Notes: generated by a model from the letters alone, not told the origin. A DNA stretch of 6,808 nucleotides from Candidatus Heimdallarchaeota archaeon (GCA_027016475.1 JALUTL010000245.1:4367-11174); one strand, 5' to 3'; shown: positions 1-6,252, counted from the first letter of the stretch. Numbers and translations are program-made.

Positions 1-47
1 ATATAGAGGTAAGCGCAAAAGCCCATAATCTTTTTCTGGTCTCATTC

Positions 48-584
48 ATGACTACTAATGGAGAGCCTACTTCAATTTTCAAAAAGAAAAAAAAGGACTT
101 TGAAAGGAAAATCGCAACTTTCCTTGATGAACATAGCGACAAAATTTTGGTCTCATCATCTGGAAACAACTTTGACATGCGATGCTTGAAAAAAGCGCTC
201 AAAATTGCCAATGAATGGAAAAGCCAATTTGACCAAATTAGGCATATAGATCTAATGAATGAGCTGAAAGGAGCAATTATTTCTCCTGTAGGTTTCAGTG
301 TGAAGAAATTAAGCAGCCTGTTGGGATATGAAGATTATGAAAAACAGCTTAAGGAGGAGCCAGTAGTGAAGGAGCTTTTTGATCGTTTAAAGAAAATCAA
401 TGGTAGATCTTACCAAAAGTTGGCCTATGCGTTTGCTTTGGCCTATGACTATCGATTGCTCAACGAAGAAATTCGCAAAGTCATGATTAAATATAATGTA
501 AAGGACGTAATGGCACTAAAATTCATCTATGAAACCATTTACGCAAAAACCCATGATACTCTGCCTGGGCTTGTCGATCTTTAG
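48..584 (+). CDS. Hypothetical helix-rich protein, 178 aa
   Basis: I do not recognise this protein. It is soluble, lysine-rich and predicted mostly helical, with no signal peptide or membrane segment. A basic stretch (residues 12-19, KKKKKDFE) follows a short polar N-terminus. The middle (about 75-140) alternates hydrophobic and charged residues as in a small helical bundle. The ATG at 48 is the only standard start visible in this frame, but the frame stays open to the left edge of the window (about 15 more codons), so the gene could begin further upstream. An AT-rich CATAATC at 24-30 is a weak TATA candidate. The stop codon TAG (582-584) directly abuts the stop of the opposing gene. The existence of the gene is likely; its function is unknown. 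Confidence 0.75.
   Translation: MTTNGEPTSIFKKKKKDFERKIATFLDEHSDKILVSSSGNNFDMRCLKKALKIANEWKSQFDQIRHIDLMNELKGAIISPVGFSVKKLSSLLGYEDYEKQLKEEPVVKELFDRLKKINGRSYQKLAYAFALAYDYRLLNEEIRKVMIKYNVKDVMALKFIYETIYAKTHDTLPGLVDL
545..549 (-). terminator. Possible T-tract terminator for the winged-helix gene
   Basis: Read on the minus strand this is a T5 run, 36-40 nt past the stop of the 585-932 gene and inside the coding region of the convergent gene. Archaeal termination commonly uses short T-rich tracts. This is inference from position only. Confidence 0.25.
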
Positions 585-932
585 TTATTCAATCCTATAC
601 TGATTCATTTTGTCCACCAAATGTTGGTCCCTCAGAATCAATATATCATCTGACTTGTCTTCAGTCTCTTTATCATTGATAAATCCGATTATTTCCTTTG
701 TAAGAATAAGTTGCAGAATGCCCGTTGTAATTTCTTCAAAATCAAAGTTAAGGTCTTTTGCAATTGCCGAAAATGGGATTTCATCATTGAAGCGCTTTCT
801 ATTGTTCTTGATATAATTCAACAGTTCTTCCAAATCACCTACAGGGATCTGTTTCTTTTTTACTTGTCCGACGAAGCCCTTGACCTTAAGCAATTCTTCC
901 TTCAACGGATCATCATTTTTGTCCAAATCCAT
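585..932 (-). CDS. Small winged-helix (PCI-like) protein
   Basis: This is a 115-residue acidic protein with no membrane segment. From about residue 36 to the end it reads like a winged helix: a helix (EELLNYIKN), then IPFSAIAKDLNFDFEE as the helix-turn-helix, a recognition-like helix (ITTGILQLILTKEIIGFI) and a beta wing ending in DDILILRD. The pattern of the last helix followed by 'I-G-F-I-N-D' and a strand resembles the winged-helix half of PCI domains, and also ESCRT-II or transcription-factor wings. The long PCI helical repeat region is absent. I prefer the ATG at 932; a TTG at 944 would add four residues. The stop (587-585) touches the convergent gene's stop. A DNA- or protein-binding role is inferred; the partner is unknown. 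Confidence 0.8.
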   Translation of the reverse strand: MDLDKNDDPLKEELLKVKGFVGQVKKKQIPVGDLEELLNYIKNNRKRFNDEIPFSAIAKDLNFDFEEITTGILQLILTKEIIGFINDKETEDKSDDILILRDQHLVDKMNQYRIE

Positions 933-953
933 TTCTAAAGTCAATTAATTTCG

Positions 954-963
954 TTATTCAAAA
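954..963 (-). promoter_or_regulatory. Weak TATA-like box for the winged-helix gene
   Basis: The minus strand reads TTTTGAATAA, centred about 26 nt upstream of the ATG at 932. The position suits a leaderless archaeal transcript, but the match is poor. Confidence 0.25.
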
Positions 964-983
964 GTTTTTTCCCCAAAGGCGGT

Positions 984-1002
984 GTGCAAATCCAGTGCAA
1001 AT
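984..1002. repeat. Two GTGCAAAT direct repeats spaced 11 bp
   Basis: GTGCAAAT occurs at 984-991 and again at 995-1002. The start-to-start distance is 11 bp, close to one helical turn, so a protein could contact both on one face. The pair lies about 30 bp upstream of the aquaporin TATA-like box in a divergent spacer, a plausible activator or regulator site. No regulator is known. Confidence 0.45.
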
Positions 1003-1031
1003 GGCTGAAATGATTCATTTTTTCCAAGACA

Positions 1032-1043
1032 GAGTTAAATGAG
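1032..1043 (+). promoter_or_regulatory. Aquaporin TATA/BRE-like promoter
   Basis: GAGTTAAATGAG is AT-rich and its TTAAAT core begins 29 nt before the ATG at 1064, the spacing expected for a leaderless archaeal mRNA. It matches the topoisomerase promoter element at 4268-4279 in 11 of 12 bases. Confidence 0.5.
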
Positions 1044-1063
1044 GCATCTATTTACTTGATTCA

Positions 1064-1747
1064 ATGATATCAAAACAAGCATTGATGGCAGAGACAATTG
1101 GAACCTTCGGTTTAGTGTTCATTGGTGGACTTGCCGTTTTGCAGGCAGATTTAGGAAATTTGGATCTGCTTGGTGTAGCCATGGCTCATTTCCTTGTCTT
1201 GGCTTTTATGGTCTATTTTGGTGGGCGATTCAGCGGAGCCCATTATAACCCTGCTGTTACGCTGTCTTTTGTCGCAACCAAGAAAATGGAAGGTATGGAC
1301 GGACTTCTCTATATCTTCTCACAACTAATTGGTTCAATTATTGCCGGCCTACTTTTGCTGATTTTACGAACGGATGAGATGAAGGATGCACCCAGCACCC
1401 TTGGATTCCCTCATGTGGCAGACGGCTATCCCTTGAGCTCAGCGGTGCTTTTAGAGTTAATATTGACCTTCTTCTTGGTCTTTATAATTTGGGCAATGGC
1501 TGCCGACGGTCGTGCTCCTGACCAAATATTTGGACTCGCCATAGGTGGTGCAGTCGGCTTTGACATTTTGGCTGGAGGACCAATGACCGGTGCCGCCATG
1601 AATCCTGCAAGAGTCTTTGGCCCAGCTTTGGTGAGTTTTGATTTTGCCAATCATTGGGTCTATTGGATCGGTCCCATACTCGGAGGATTGCTGGCAGGTT
1701 TTCTGTATAACTTCTTTTTCTTGAACGAAGAGGAGGACAGCCAATAA
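1064..1747 (+). CDS. Aquaporin (MIP family), TIP-like selectivity filter
   Basis: This is a 227-residue membrane channel of normal family length with six transmembrane helices (about 8-28, 35-55, 81-101, 125-146, 154-172, 198-219). It has two pore half-helices bearing NPA at 62-64 and 180-182. Aligned by spacing to E. coli AqpZ, the aromatic/arginine filter is H42, I168, A177 and R183, a combination known from several plant TIPs; AqpZ itself has Phe, His, Thr and Arg. A188 after the second NPA and Y200-W201 in helix 6 (NHWVYWIGP) fit water-type channels, not glycerol facilitators, which carry Asp and Arg/Lys there. It should pass water and perhaps ammonia, urea or peroxide through the cell membrane (inference). 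The short acidic C-tail is cytoplasmic. A TATA-like box lies upstream and no Shine-Dalgarno site is seen. Confidence 0.96.
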   Translation: MISKQALMAETIGTFGLVFIGGLAVLQADLGNLDLLGVAMAHFLVLAFMVYFGGRFSGAHYNPAVTLSFVATKKMEGMDGLLYIFSQLIGSIIAGLLLLILRTDEMKDAPSTLGFPHVADGYPLSSAVLLELILTFFLVFIIWAMAADGRAPDQIFGLAIGGAVGFDILAGGPMTGAAMNPARVFGPALVSFDFANHWVYWIGPILGGLLAGFLYNFFFLNEEEDSQ

Positions 1748-1811
1748 TCCTGTCGATACATAAAAATCCTCAAATAATTCCGCGAATCTTTGTTTTCTGG
1801 TAAACAGGATT
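1746..1811. repeat. 8-bp inverted repeat flanking the aqp-TPR spacer
   Basis: AATCCTGT (1746-1753) and its exact complement ACAGGATT (1804-1811) bracket almost the whole spacer. The first arm overlaps the aquaporin stop and the second runs into the TPR promoter. The 50-nt loop makes a simple hairpin terminator unlikely, and the arms are short enough to arise by chance. Confidence 0.25.
1787..1797 (+). terminator. Possible T-rich terminator of the aquaporin gene
   Basis: CTTTGTTTTC lies about 40 nt after the aquaporin stop and before the next TATA-like box. It is a T-rich tract without a stem, as archaeal terminators often are. Weak support. Confidence 0.25.
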
Positions 1812-1820
1812 TTAATTTAA
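1811..1820 (+). promoter_or_regulatory. TATA-like box for the TPR gene
   Basis: TTTAATTTAA is centred about 24 nt before the ATG at 1839. It overlaps, on the other strand, the GAGTTAAAT motif (1815-1823) shared with the aquaporin and topoisomerase promoters. It gives the TPR gene its own promoter despite the upstream gene on the same strand. Confidence 0.45.
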
Positions 1821-1838
1821 CTCAAAAAATGACAGGTA

Positions 1839-2975
1839 ATGAGTGCTCTTGTAAGGGCAAAAGAGTTTATTGAGAAAGGGATGCTCAAAGAAGCGGCCGC
1901 TGTTCTGGATAGTGCTGATATTCCAAAAAAGGATGATGTTGAAGCATTGATTCTCCGAACAAAAATCAAACTTCTCCTAGGGGAATTCAACACTGCTTTG
2001 GAATTCGCAGAGAAAGCTTTGGAGACCAGCATCCAGAAAAGGGATTATATAGTTAATTTGAAAGATCGGATCCTCCAATTAGGGGATTTATGGAAGCAAG
2101 GCAAATTCAAAGAATGCTATGAAATCATGATGCTGACAAAGGAAAAATTACGGGAGGGAGTTGATTTTGATGATACCCAAGAAGCAATCGTTAAGTCATA
2201 TGTTACGCTTGGTGTATTAAACTACAATCAAGGTCTTTTTGAGGAATCCCTAGGCAATTTGACAAAGGCTATGGATCTCATAGACCGTTACGGTCTCACT
2301 TCTGATACATGCCAAATTCATTATTACGTTGGTCTAAACGCATTAGAGCTGGACAACCCAAAAAGAGCAAAAGAAGAAATGGATATTTTATTGGCAAGAG
2401 ATAGTGAACATGGATGTGAAATTACCCCTCATCACGTGAAGCTGATGGAAGCACTGATATTGATGAAACAGGACACTTGGAAAGACAAGGCAGAAGCAGA
2501 AAACTTGTTTGAGGAAGTCCTGGATATCCAATCGCTTCCTTATGAAACGAAAGTGTTTGCCCTTATCCAATATTGCAACTTGCTGGTGGATCAACTGAAA
2601 AGTGTATCCAACAAGGAAGTCTTTGAAAAAGCAAAGTCCATAACCCAACAGATCTACCATTTGGCAAATGCACAGGGCTCTTATACCTTGATCGTAAATT
2701 CATTGCTTTTGCAGGTGAAATTTTCTATATTGGATCTTGATCTCAAGGGGGCCTATGAGCTTCTTGACCAAGCCGAAAAAATTGCAGACGAAAAGAAGCT
2801 TTCATTCCACCTTCTTCAGATAGATAACTTGAGAAAGCTGATTGAAAATGAGTTGGAAGAAATCGACAACACCATCAGAAGGAATTTGTCATTGAAAGAA
2901 AGAGTGGAGATGATGAACTATCAAGACTATTTTGATTTGGCATTACGAACAAGCAAAAAGAAAGAGGAAAAGTGA
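1839..2975 (+). CDS. Tetratricopeptide-repeat (TPR) protein, 378 aa
   Basis: This is a soluble, almost all-helical protein made of repeated helix pairs, probably a protein-protein scaffold in the cytoplasm. TPR-like units are visible at about residues 3-26, 34-66 (LLLGEFNTALEFAEKAL), 74-105 (WKQGKFKECYEIM), 117-150 (LGVLNYNQGLFEESLGNLTKAM), 158-187 and 200-230. A C-terminal unit lies near 283-318 (LDLDLKGAYELLDQAEKIA). Gly and Ala sit at the usual helix-packing positions in the better units. A coiled, charged tail ends in SKKKEEK. No enzyme domain, signal peptide or membrane segment is seen. The ATG at 1839 follows a TATA-like box; an ATG at 1829 is out of frame. Its TGA directly abuts the nurA stop. 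The partner is unknown. Its style resembles the large TPR families of Asgard archaea (impression, not a search). Confidence 0.92.
   Translation: MSALVRAKEFIEKGMLKEAAAVLDSADIPKKDDVEALILRTKIKLLLGEFNTALEFAEKALETSIQKRDYIVNLKDRILQLGDLWKQGKFKECYEIMMLTKEKLREGVDFDDTQEAIVKSYVTLGVLNYNQGLFEESLGNLTKAMDLIDRYGLTSDTCQIHYYVGLNALELDNPKRAKEEMDILLARDSEHGCEITPHHVKLMEALILMKQDTWKDKAEAENLFEEVLDIQSLPYETKVFALIQYCNLLVDQLKSVSNKEVFEKAKSITQQIYHLANAQGSYTLIVNSLLLQVKFSILDLDLKGAYELLDQAEKIADEKKLSFHLLQIDNLRKLIENELEEIDNTIRRNLSLKERVEMMNYQDYFDLALRTSKKKEEK
2952..2972 (-). terminator. Possible T-rich terminator of nurA inside the TPR gene
   Basis: The codons for the lysine-rich TPR tail read on the minus strand as a T/C-rich tract with runs of T5, T3 and T4. 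The tract begins 4 nt past the nurA stop, and the T5 lies 17-21 nt past it. It could terminate nurA transcription within the neighbour's coding region. Confidence 0.35.
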
Positions 2976-4073
2976 TCAATCCAGATTCCACGTGAAAAAT
3001 CGACGTTTCTTCAGGTATTCGACAGGCATGCCAAGCATCACTGCTATTTGTTCCACTACTGCGTCAATCAACTCTGTTTTGAGCTTTGCCCTTTCATCAG
3101 CTTCAATAATGATGGATGGTACAGCCGTCCCCAATCCGTGTTGCCCCATTAGATACAATCCTGCGAGGGCATAATCCAAATGCAAGTCAAACCATTCATG
3201 GTTTTGAGGAACCAATGTCTCAACTCTCAAGGGTACGTCATCTACAATGGTTTTTATGTAAGTCGCCATAAACTCAATCCGTGGGGAGAGAGGCATCCAA
3301 AATGGTGTAGGTATCTGGAACCATGCAACTCTTTCTGCCTGACTTAATATGATGCTTGCCAAATCAACATCCAAAATTTGTGTGATTACCTTGCGATAGC
3401 CCTTTATCCAATCCTTATTGATATGCCCGTCCTTGAGCCATTGAACAATTGTCTCCGCTAAATGGAATGCCAAGTCTCTAGATCTTGAATCTTTGACTAC
3501 CCCAACCAATACTGTTTCATTTGCAATCGCAGTATCAATTAGTTGCAAATAGGTCTCTTTTACCTCAATTTCGAGATCTGAAATATATTGGTTGTTAGAC
3601 TTTTCCATTGGCAAATCGCTCTTCAGTGGATAAATGGATCCGTCAATGTAAAGAATTTTCAGCCTATACTCTTTGATTGCTTCTTTTGCCATTCTATATT
3701 CCATTTTCAGTCGCAGGAGTGTAGACACTTTGGAAAAGTCTTGGCGCATAGGGAATGAGGGAAAGAACTGGATTGTTGGTTTTGGACTAAATTCGGGGTA
3801 ATATTCCACTTCTACCTCACGACCTACTCCTTTAAAGATTGGTACTACTGCCCTTGTGAGGGCTAAATCAAATCCTCTTAACTCTTCCTGCAATAGCCCT
3901 CCATCGACTGCACCGACTTTCATCAGTTTGGGAAACTTAGTGGGAATGTGTTGCCGTAAACTTTTTTCTTTCCATGGTGATTGTGGGAGAGGAGGCAAGT
4001 CATCAATTATTGATTTCCATTTGCGGAGCCATGATTGTTGCTCTAGCAATCGTTTGCGTTCATTTTCTATCAC
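2976..4073 (-). CDS. nurA: NurA-family DNA repair nuclease
   Basis: NurA is a 5'-3' DNA end-resection nuclease that normally works with the hexameric helicase HerA alongside Mre11-Rad50. The 365-residue product has the family layout: an N-terminal helix (3-25), the VGAVDGG motif with metal ligand D57, E125 in KMEYRMA, and D144 in ILYIDGS. LVGVVKDSRSRDLA at 189-202 and the C-terminal helical part follow. By spacing, these acids match D58, E114 and D131 of Sulfolobus NurA. The family Tyr and His near the C-terminus (about Y291/H299 there) seem to align with V318 and D326 here (VPSIIIEAD), so activity may be altered. The start shown is GTG at 4073 without a Shine-Dalgarno site; coding-like sequence continues upstream (see 4074-4165). 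HerA is not in the window, and the gene faces a topoisomerase across a shared spacer. Confidence 0.88.
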   Translation of the reverse strand: MIENERKRLLEQQSWLRKWKSIIDDLPPLPQSPWKEKSLRQHIPTKFPKLMKVGAVDGGLLQEELRGFDLALTRAVVPIFKGVGREVEVEYYPEFSPKPTIQFFPSFPMRQDFSKVSTLLRLKMEYRMAKEAIKEYRLKILYIDGSIYPLKSDLPMEKSNNQYISDLEIEVKETYLQLIDTAIANETVLVGVVKDSRSRDLAFHLAETIVQWLKDGHINKDWIKGYRKVITQILDVDLASIILSQAERVAWFQIPTPFWMPLSPRIEFMATYIKTIVDDVPLRVETLVPQNHEWFDLHLDYALAGLYLMGQHGLGTAVPSIIIEADERAKLKTELIDAVVEQIAVMLGMPVEYLKKRRFFTWNLD

Positions 4074-4165
4074 TTTCGCAAAATTCGGATCAATAAAGTC
4101 TGAAATGGCAATATCACCTAGCTTCTTGATTTTCTTCCACCACCCTGCAACTTAAACTCTTCCAT
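4074..4165 (-). pseudogene. Possible frameshifted N-terminus of nurA
   Basis: The nurA frame stays open for 26 codons upstream of its GTG, and the translation is protein-like: VAGWWKKIKKLGD, then IAISDFIDPNFAK, leading smoothly into VIENERK. It contains no ATG, GTG or TTG and begins after an in-frame TAA (4154-4152). An ATG at 4165 opens MEEFK in the next frame. A single extra base, for example AAA for AA at 4152-4153, would join them as MEEFK-VAGWW. This suggests a one-base deletion, real or a sequencing error. The alternative is that GTG 4073 is the true start and the upstream reading is coincidence. Confidence 0.4.
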
Positions 4166-4177
4166 AAATAAACTCTT
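4153..4177. repeat. Direct repeat TAAACTCTT, 16-bp period
   Basis: TAAACTCTT occurs at 4153-4161 and 4169-4177. On the minus strand this is AAGAGTTTA twice, flanking the ATG at 4165. It could be a regulatory site for nurA or a chance duplication. Confidence 0.35.
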
Positions 4178-4201
4178 GAAGCTGGAGGTCTCTGCCTCGA
4201 A

Positions 4202-4214
4202 ATTGTAAAACAAT
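4202..4214. repeat. Palindrome ATTGT-AAA-ACAAT in the divergent spacer
   Basis: Perfect 5-bp arms surround a 3-bp centre. It sits between the nurA 5' end and the topoisomerase promoter, a natural place for an operator serving either gene. Short enough to be chance. Confidence 0.35.
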
Positions 4215-4245
4215 GGACTTTATGCTGTTTCTGCTTCATATCTAA

Positions 4246-4262
4246 ATAGTTCTAGAAACTAT
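4246..4262. promoter_or_regulatory. Inverted repeat ATAGTT-CTAGA-AACTAT upstream of topoisomerase TATA
   Basis: Six-base arms (4246-4251 and 4257-4262) flank five bases, and TTCTAGAA (4250-4257) is itself a perfect palindrome. The site ends 5 bp before the GAGTTAAATAAG promoter element, where archaeal activators commonly bind to assist TBP/TFB recruitment. A dimeric regulator controlling topoisomerase, or the nuclease and topoisomerase together, is inferred. Confidence 0.45.
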
Positions 4263-4267
4263 CCCTT

Positions 4268-4279
4268 GAGTTAAATAAG
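4268..4279 (+). promoter_or_regulatory. Topoisomerase TATA/BRE-like promoter
   Basis: GAGTTAAATAAG has its TTAAATAA core centred about 28 nt before the ATG at 4303, the classic distance for a leaderless archaeal transcript. It nearly duplicates the aquaporin element at 1032-1043. Confidence 0.55.
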
Positions 4280-4302
4280 TCCCATTTGCATTTGGTTGCT
4301 GA

Positions 4303-6195
4303 ATGAAGCAGATACTTGTAATCGGCGAAAAGGCCAGCCAAGTAAAAAAATTTGCCGAAGCTCTTTGCGGTTCATTCTCTTCCACAAAGCAGGCCAAATA
4401 CATCTATACTTATACTGGCAATTGGCGCATGGCAGACGGTTCAATTTTGGTTTTTACATTTCTTCCTCTTGCTGGCCATATCACAACAATTGAAAACAGC
4501 AATGGGTTTAGCTGGAATGAATGCGACCCGATAGAATTGGTGAAAAATCCCAAAGCACTTAAAATAGTAAACGATAGGCGATATGTACCGATTTTAAAAA
4601 AATCCCTAGAAGGAAAGGATGAGTTATGGTTGGCCACTGATCCTGATTCGGAAGGGGACAATATTGCATGGGAAGCACTAAGGATACTTGAGCCCTTGGT
4701 AAAGAAAAACCAAATTGGTGTACGACGCATATGGAATGCTTCTTTGACAAAATCTGAAATTTTACGATCATTTTCTTCCCCTCGACCATGGGATGACCAT
4801 TTAGCTTTGGCTGTTTTGGGACGACGCTTTACGGATGCATGGTTGGGCTTCGCAGGCACGCGAGAGGTAACTATTGCAGCTAGAGCAGTATCAAAGGTAA
4901 AAGTCATTTCTTTGGGACGGGTACAGCTTCCTACACTTCGTCTGATCGTACAGAGGGATATGGAACATGAACTATTCCAAACAACCGACCATTGGCTTGT
5001 ACAGGGTACACTAAAAATACAGGATTCAAAAATAGTGGCCAATCATGTCAATCAACCTTTTACAGATGAAACCTTTGCCAACCTAGTGTTGGAAAGGATG
5101 AAAGGTGCAAAAGTTGCGTCTGTGAACGATGTAACTTCTGAGCATAAAAAGGAAACACCTCCCATTCCACTAAATACCACTGCTGCTGTAGCACTTCTGT
5201 CGAAAATTCTCAAGAAACCTGCTGCTACAGTATTAGGTTATCTCGAAGAACTTTATTTGAAGGAGTTGATTTCATATCCCAGAACTGAAAATACACGTTT
5301 TTCAGATGATTTCAAACACCTTGAAATCCTTGACTCCCTTGAAACACTTCCTGTCTATGCCGATATCATCCAAAAAGTTCCAGACAAACGTAAAATCAGA
5401 AGCAATGGCAAAAGAAAAGGTGAAGAGGATCATGATCCAATTCATCCGACTGGTGAAATGAAACATGTGGCAACATTGACTCCTGAACTATTCCGCACAT
5501 GGGATATCATTTGTCGTTACTACATCTCTCACTTCATGATGGACTATGAATACCAGCTTGTCAAAATCAGAGCTGAGATCAATCAGGAACAATTCGGAGC
5601 AACAATGAAAAACATTGTTGAAATTGGGTGGAAACATGCACACAACTGGGTCAAATTGGAGGAAGCGGTCTATTTTGACATTCAAAAAGGAACACAATTA
5701 CCTGTTGAGAAAGTTGCCAAGATCAAGTCAAAAACAAAACCTCCCTCTCGTTTAACTGACAGTAGCTTGCTTGTACAGATGGAAAAACTGAACATTGGCA
5801 CTAAAAGTTCTCGTCCTGAAATCATCAAGAAGCTCCAAGAGCGTAATTATGTGTCTCGACACAAAAATAGATTGGTGTCAACCTTGTGGGGCAGAATGCT
5901 GATAGTTGCATTGGAACCGATTTGGCCAGATGTCACCACTCCAAAATTTACATCCCTTGTCGAAGAAAAAATGGATCTTGTTGCACGAAAGTCAGTTCCG
6001 TATCCAAAAATGTTGGAAGAATTAAGATCCATCTATTTGCAATTGCATCTGCATCTCAAATCTAACCTTTCAAAATTCAGAGAGCTGATCGTGAAAATCG
6101 GGTTGGAAGACCAAATGGAAAAAATCCAGAATGACGAAGCAAAAGTACGGCTATTGTGGGACATATATGGCTCATATTTGGACGTGCAAAGGTAG
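4303..6195 (+). CDS. Type IA DNA topoisomerase, topoisomerase III-like
   Basis: This enzyme relaxes or decatenates DNA by cutting one strand through a 5'-phosphotyrosine link. In the 630 residues the TOPRIM domain has E9 in VIGEK and D113, D115 and E117 in DPDSEGD. LGRVQLPTL (204-212) is a family motif. The catalytic tyrosine is Y325 in SYPRTENTR, with R327. DHDPIHPTG (376-384) supplies the conserved His and is topoisomerase III style. NIGTKSSRPEIIKKL is the GIGT(K) motif, and PKFTSLVEEKMD is the late conserved helix. Oddities: Ser116 and Asp119 replace the usual Arg and Glu of DxDREGE, LPLAGH replaces the usual Ser-containing loop before GH, and no zinc-ribbon cysteines follow the core. No helicase is present, so it is not reverse gyrase. 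The start has a TATA-like box 28 nt upstream and no Shine-Dalgarno site. It is divergent from nurA, suggesting a shared role in recombination or repair. Confidence 0.95.
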   Translation: MKQILVIGEKASQVKKFAEALCGSFSSTKQAKYIYTYTGNWRMADGSILVFTFLPLAGHITTIENSNGFSWNECDPIELVKNPKALKIVNDRRYVPILKKSLEGKDELWLATDPDSEGDNIAWEALRILEPLVKKNQIGVRRIWNASLTKSEILRSFSSPRPWDDHLALAVLGRRFTDAWLGFAGTREVTIAARAVSKVKVISLGRVQLPTLRLIVQRDMEHELFQTTDHWLVQGTLKIQDSKIVANHVNQPFTDETFANLVLERMKGAKVASVNDVTSEHKKETPPIPLNTTAAVALLSKILKKPAATVLGYLEELYLKELISYPRTENTRFSDDFKHLEILDSLETLPVYADIIQKVPDKRKIRSNGKRKGEEDHDPIHPTGEMKHVATLTPELFRTWDIICRYYISHFMMDYEYQLVKIRAEINQEQFGATMKNIVEIGWKHAHNWVKLEEAVYFDIQKGTQLPVEKVAKIKSKTKPPSRLTDSSLLVQMEKLNIGTKSSRPEIIKKLQERNYVSRHKNRLVSTLWGRMLIVALEPIWPDVTTPKFTSLVEEKMDLVARKSVPYPKMLEELRSIYLQLHLHLKSNLSKFRELIVKIGLEDQMEKIQNDEAKVRLLWDIYGSYLDVQR

Positions 6196-6229
6196 CAAAT
6201 CGATTCGTTGCCTGCTTGAATGTGGAAAA

Positions 6230-6237
6230 TTTTAAAA
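6230..6237 (+). promoter_or_regulatory. TATA-like TTTTAAAA before the small membrane protein
   Basis: TTTTAAAA, inside AAAATTTTAAAA (6226-6237), is centred 19 nt before the first of four tandem ATGs and 28 nt before the fourth. If the transcript is leaderless, the fourth ATG (6262) would fit best. Confidence 0.35.
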
Positions 6238-6243
6238 GGGTGA
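6238..6243 (+). promoter_or_regulatory. Shine-Dalgarno-like GGGTGA
   Basis: GGGTGA ends 9 nt before the ATG at 6253 and contains GGTGA, complementary to the usual 16S rRNA 3' end. It is the clearest ribosome-binding candidate in the window and favours the first ATG of the run. Confidence 0.4.
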
Positions 6244-6252
6244 GATATCCAG

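Noticed and set aside
1829..1873. Short frame from an ATG 10 nt upstream of the TPR start
   Set aside because: Only 14 codons, out of frame with the TPR gene and without any ribosome site.
3856..4155. 99-codon plus-strand frame over the nurA 5' end
   Set aside because: It is a shadow of nurA with low-quality Ser/Cys-rich sequence; the minus frame carries the family motifs.
4185..4198. GAGG...CCTC hairpin in the divergent spacer
   Set aside because: Four-base arms with a six-base loop are expected by chance and have no following T-run.
4410..5042. 210-codon open frame on the minus strand within the topoisomerase
   Set aside because: It lies wholly antisense to a strongly supported topoisomerase, has a Ser/Cys-rich non-protein-like composition and no promoter.
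4303..6195. Reverse gyrase
   Set aside because: The protein begins directly with the TOPRIM domain and has no helicase motifs or zinc fingers.
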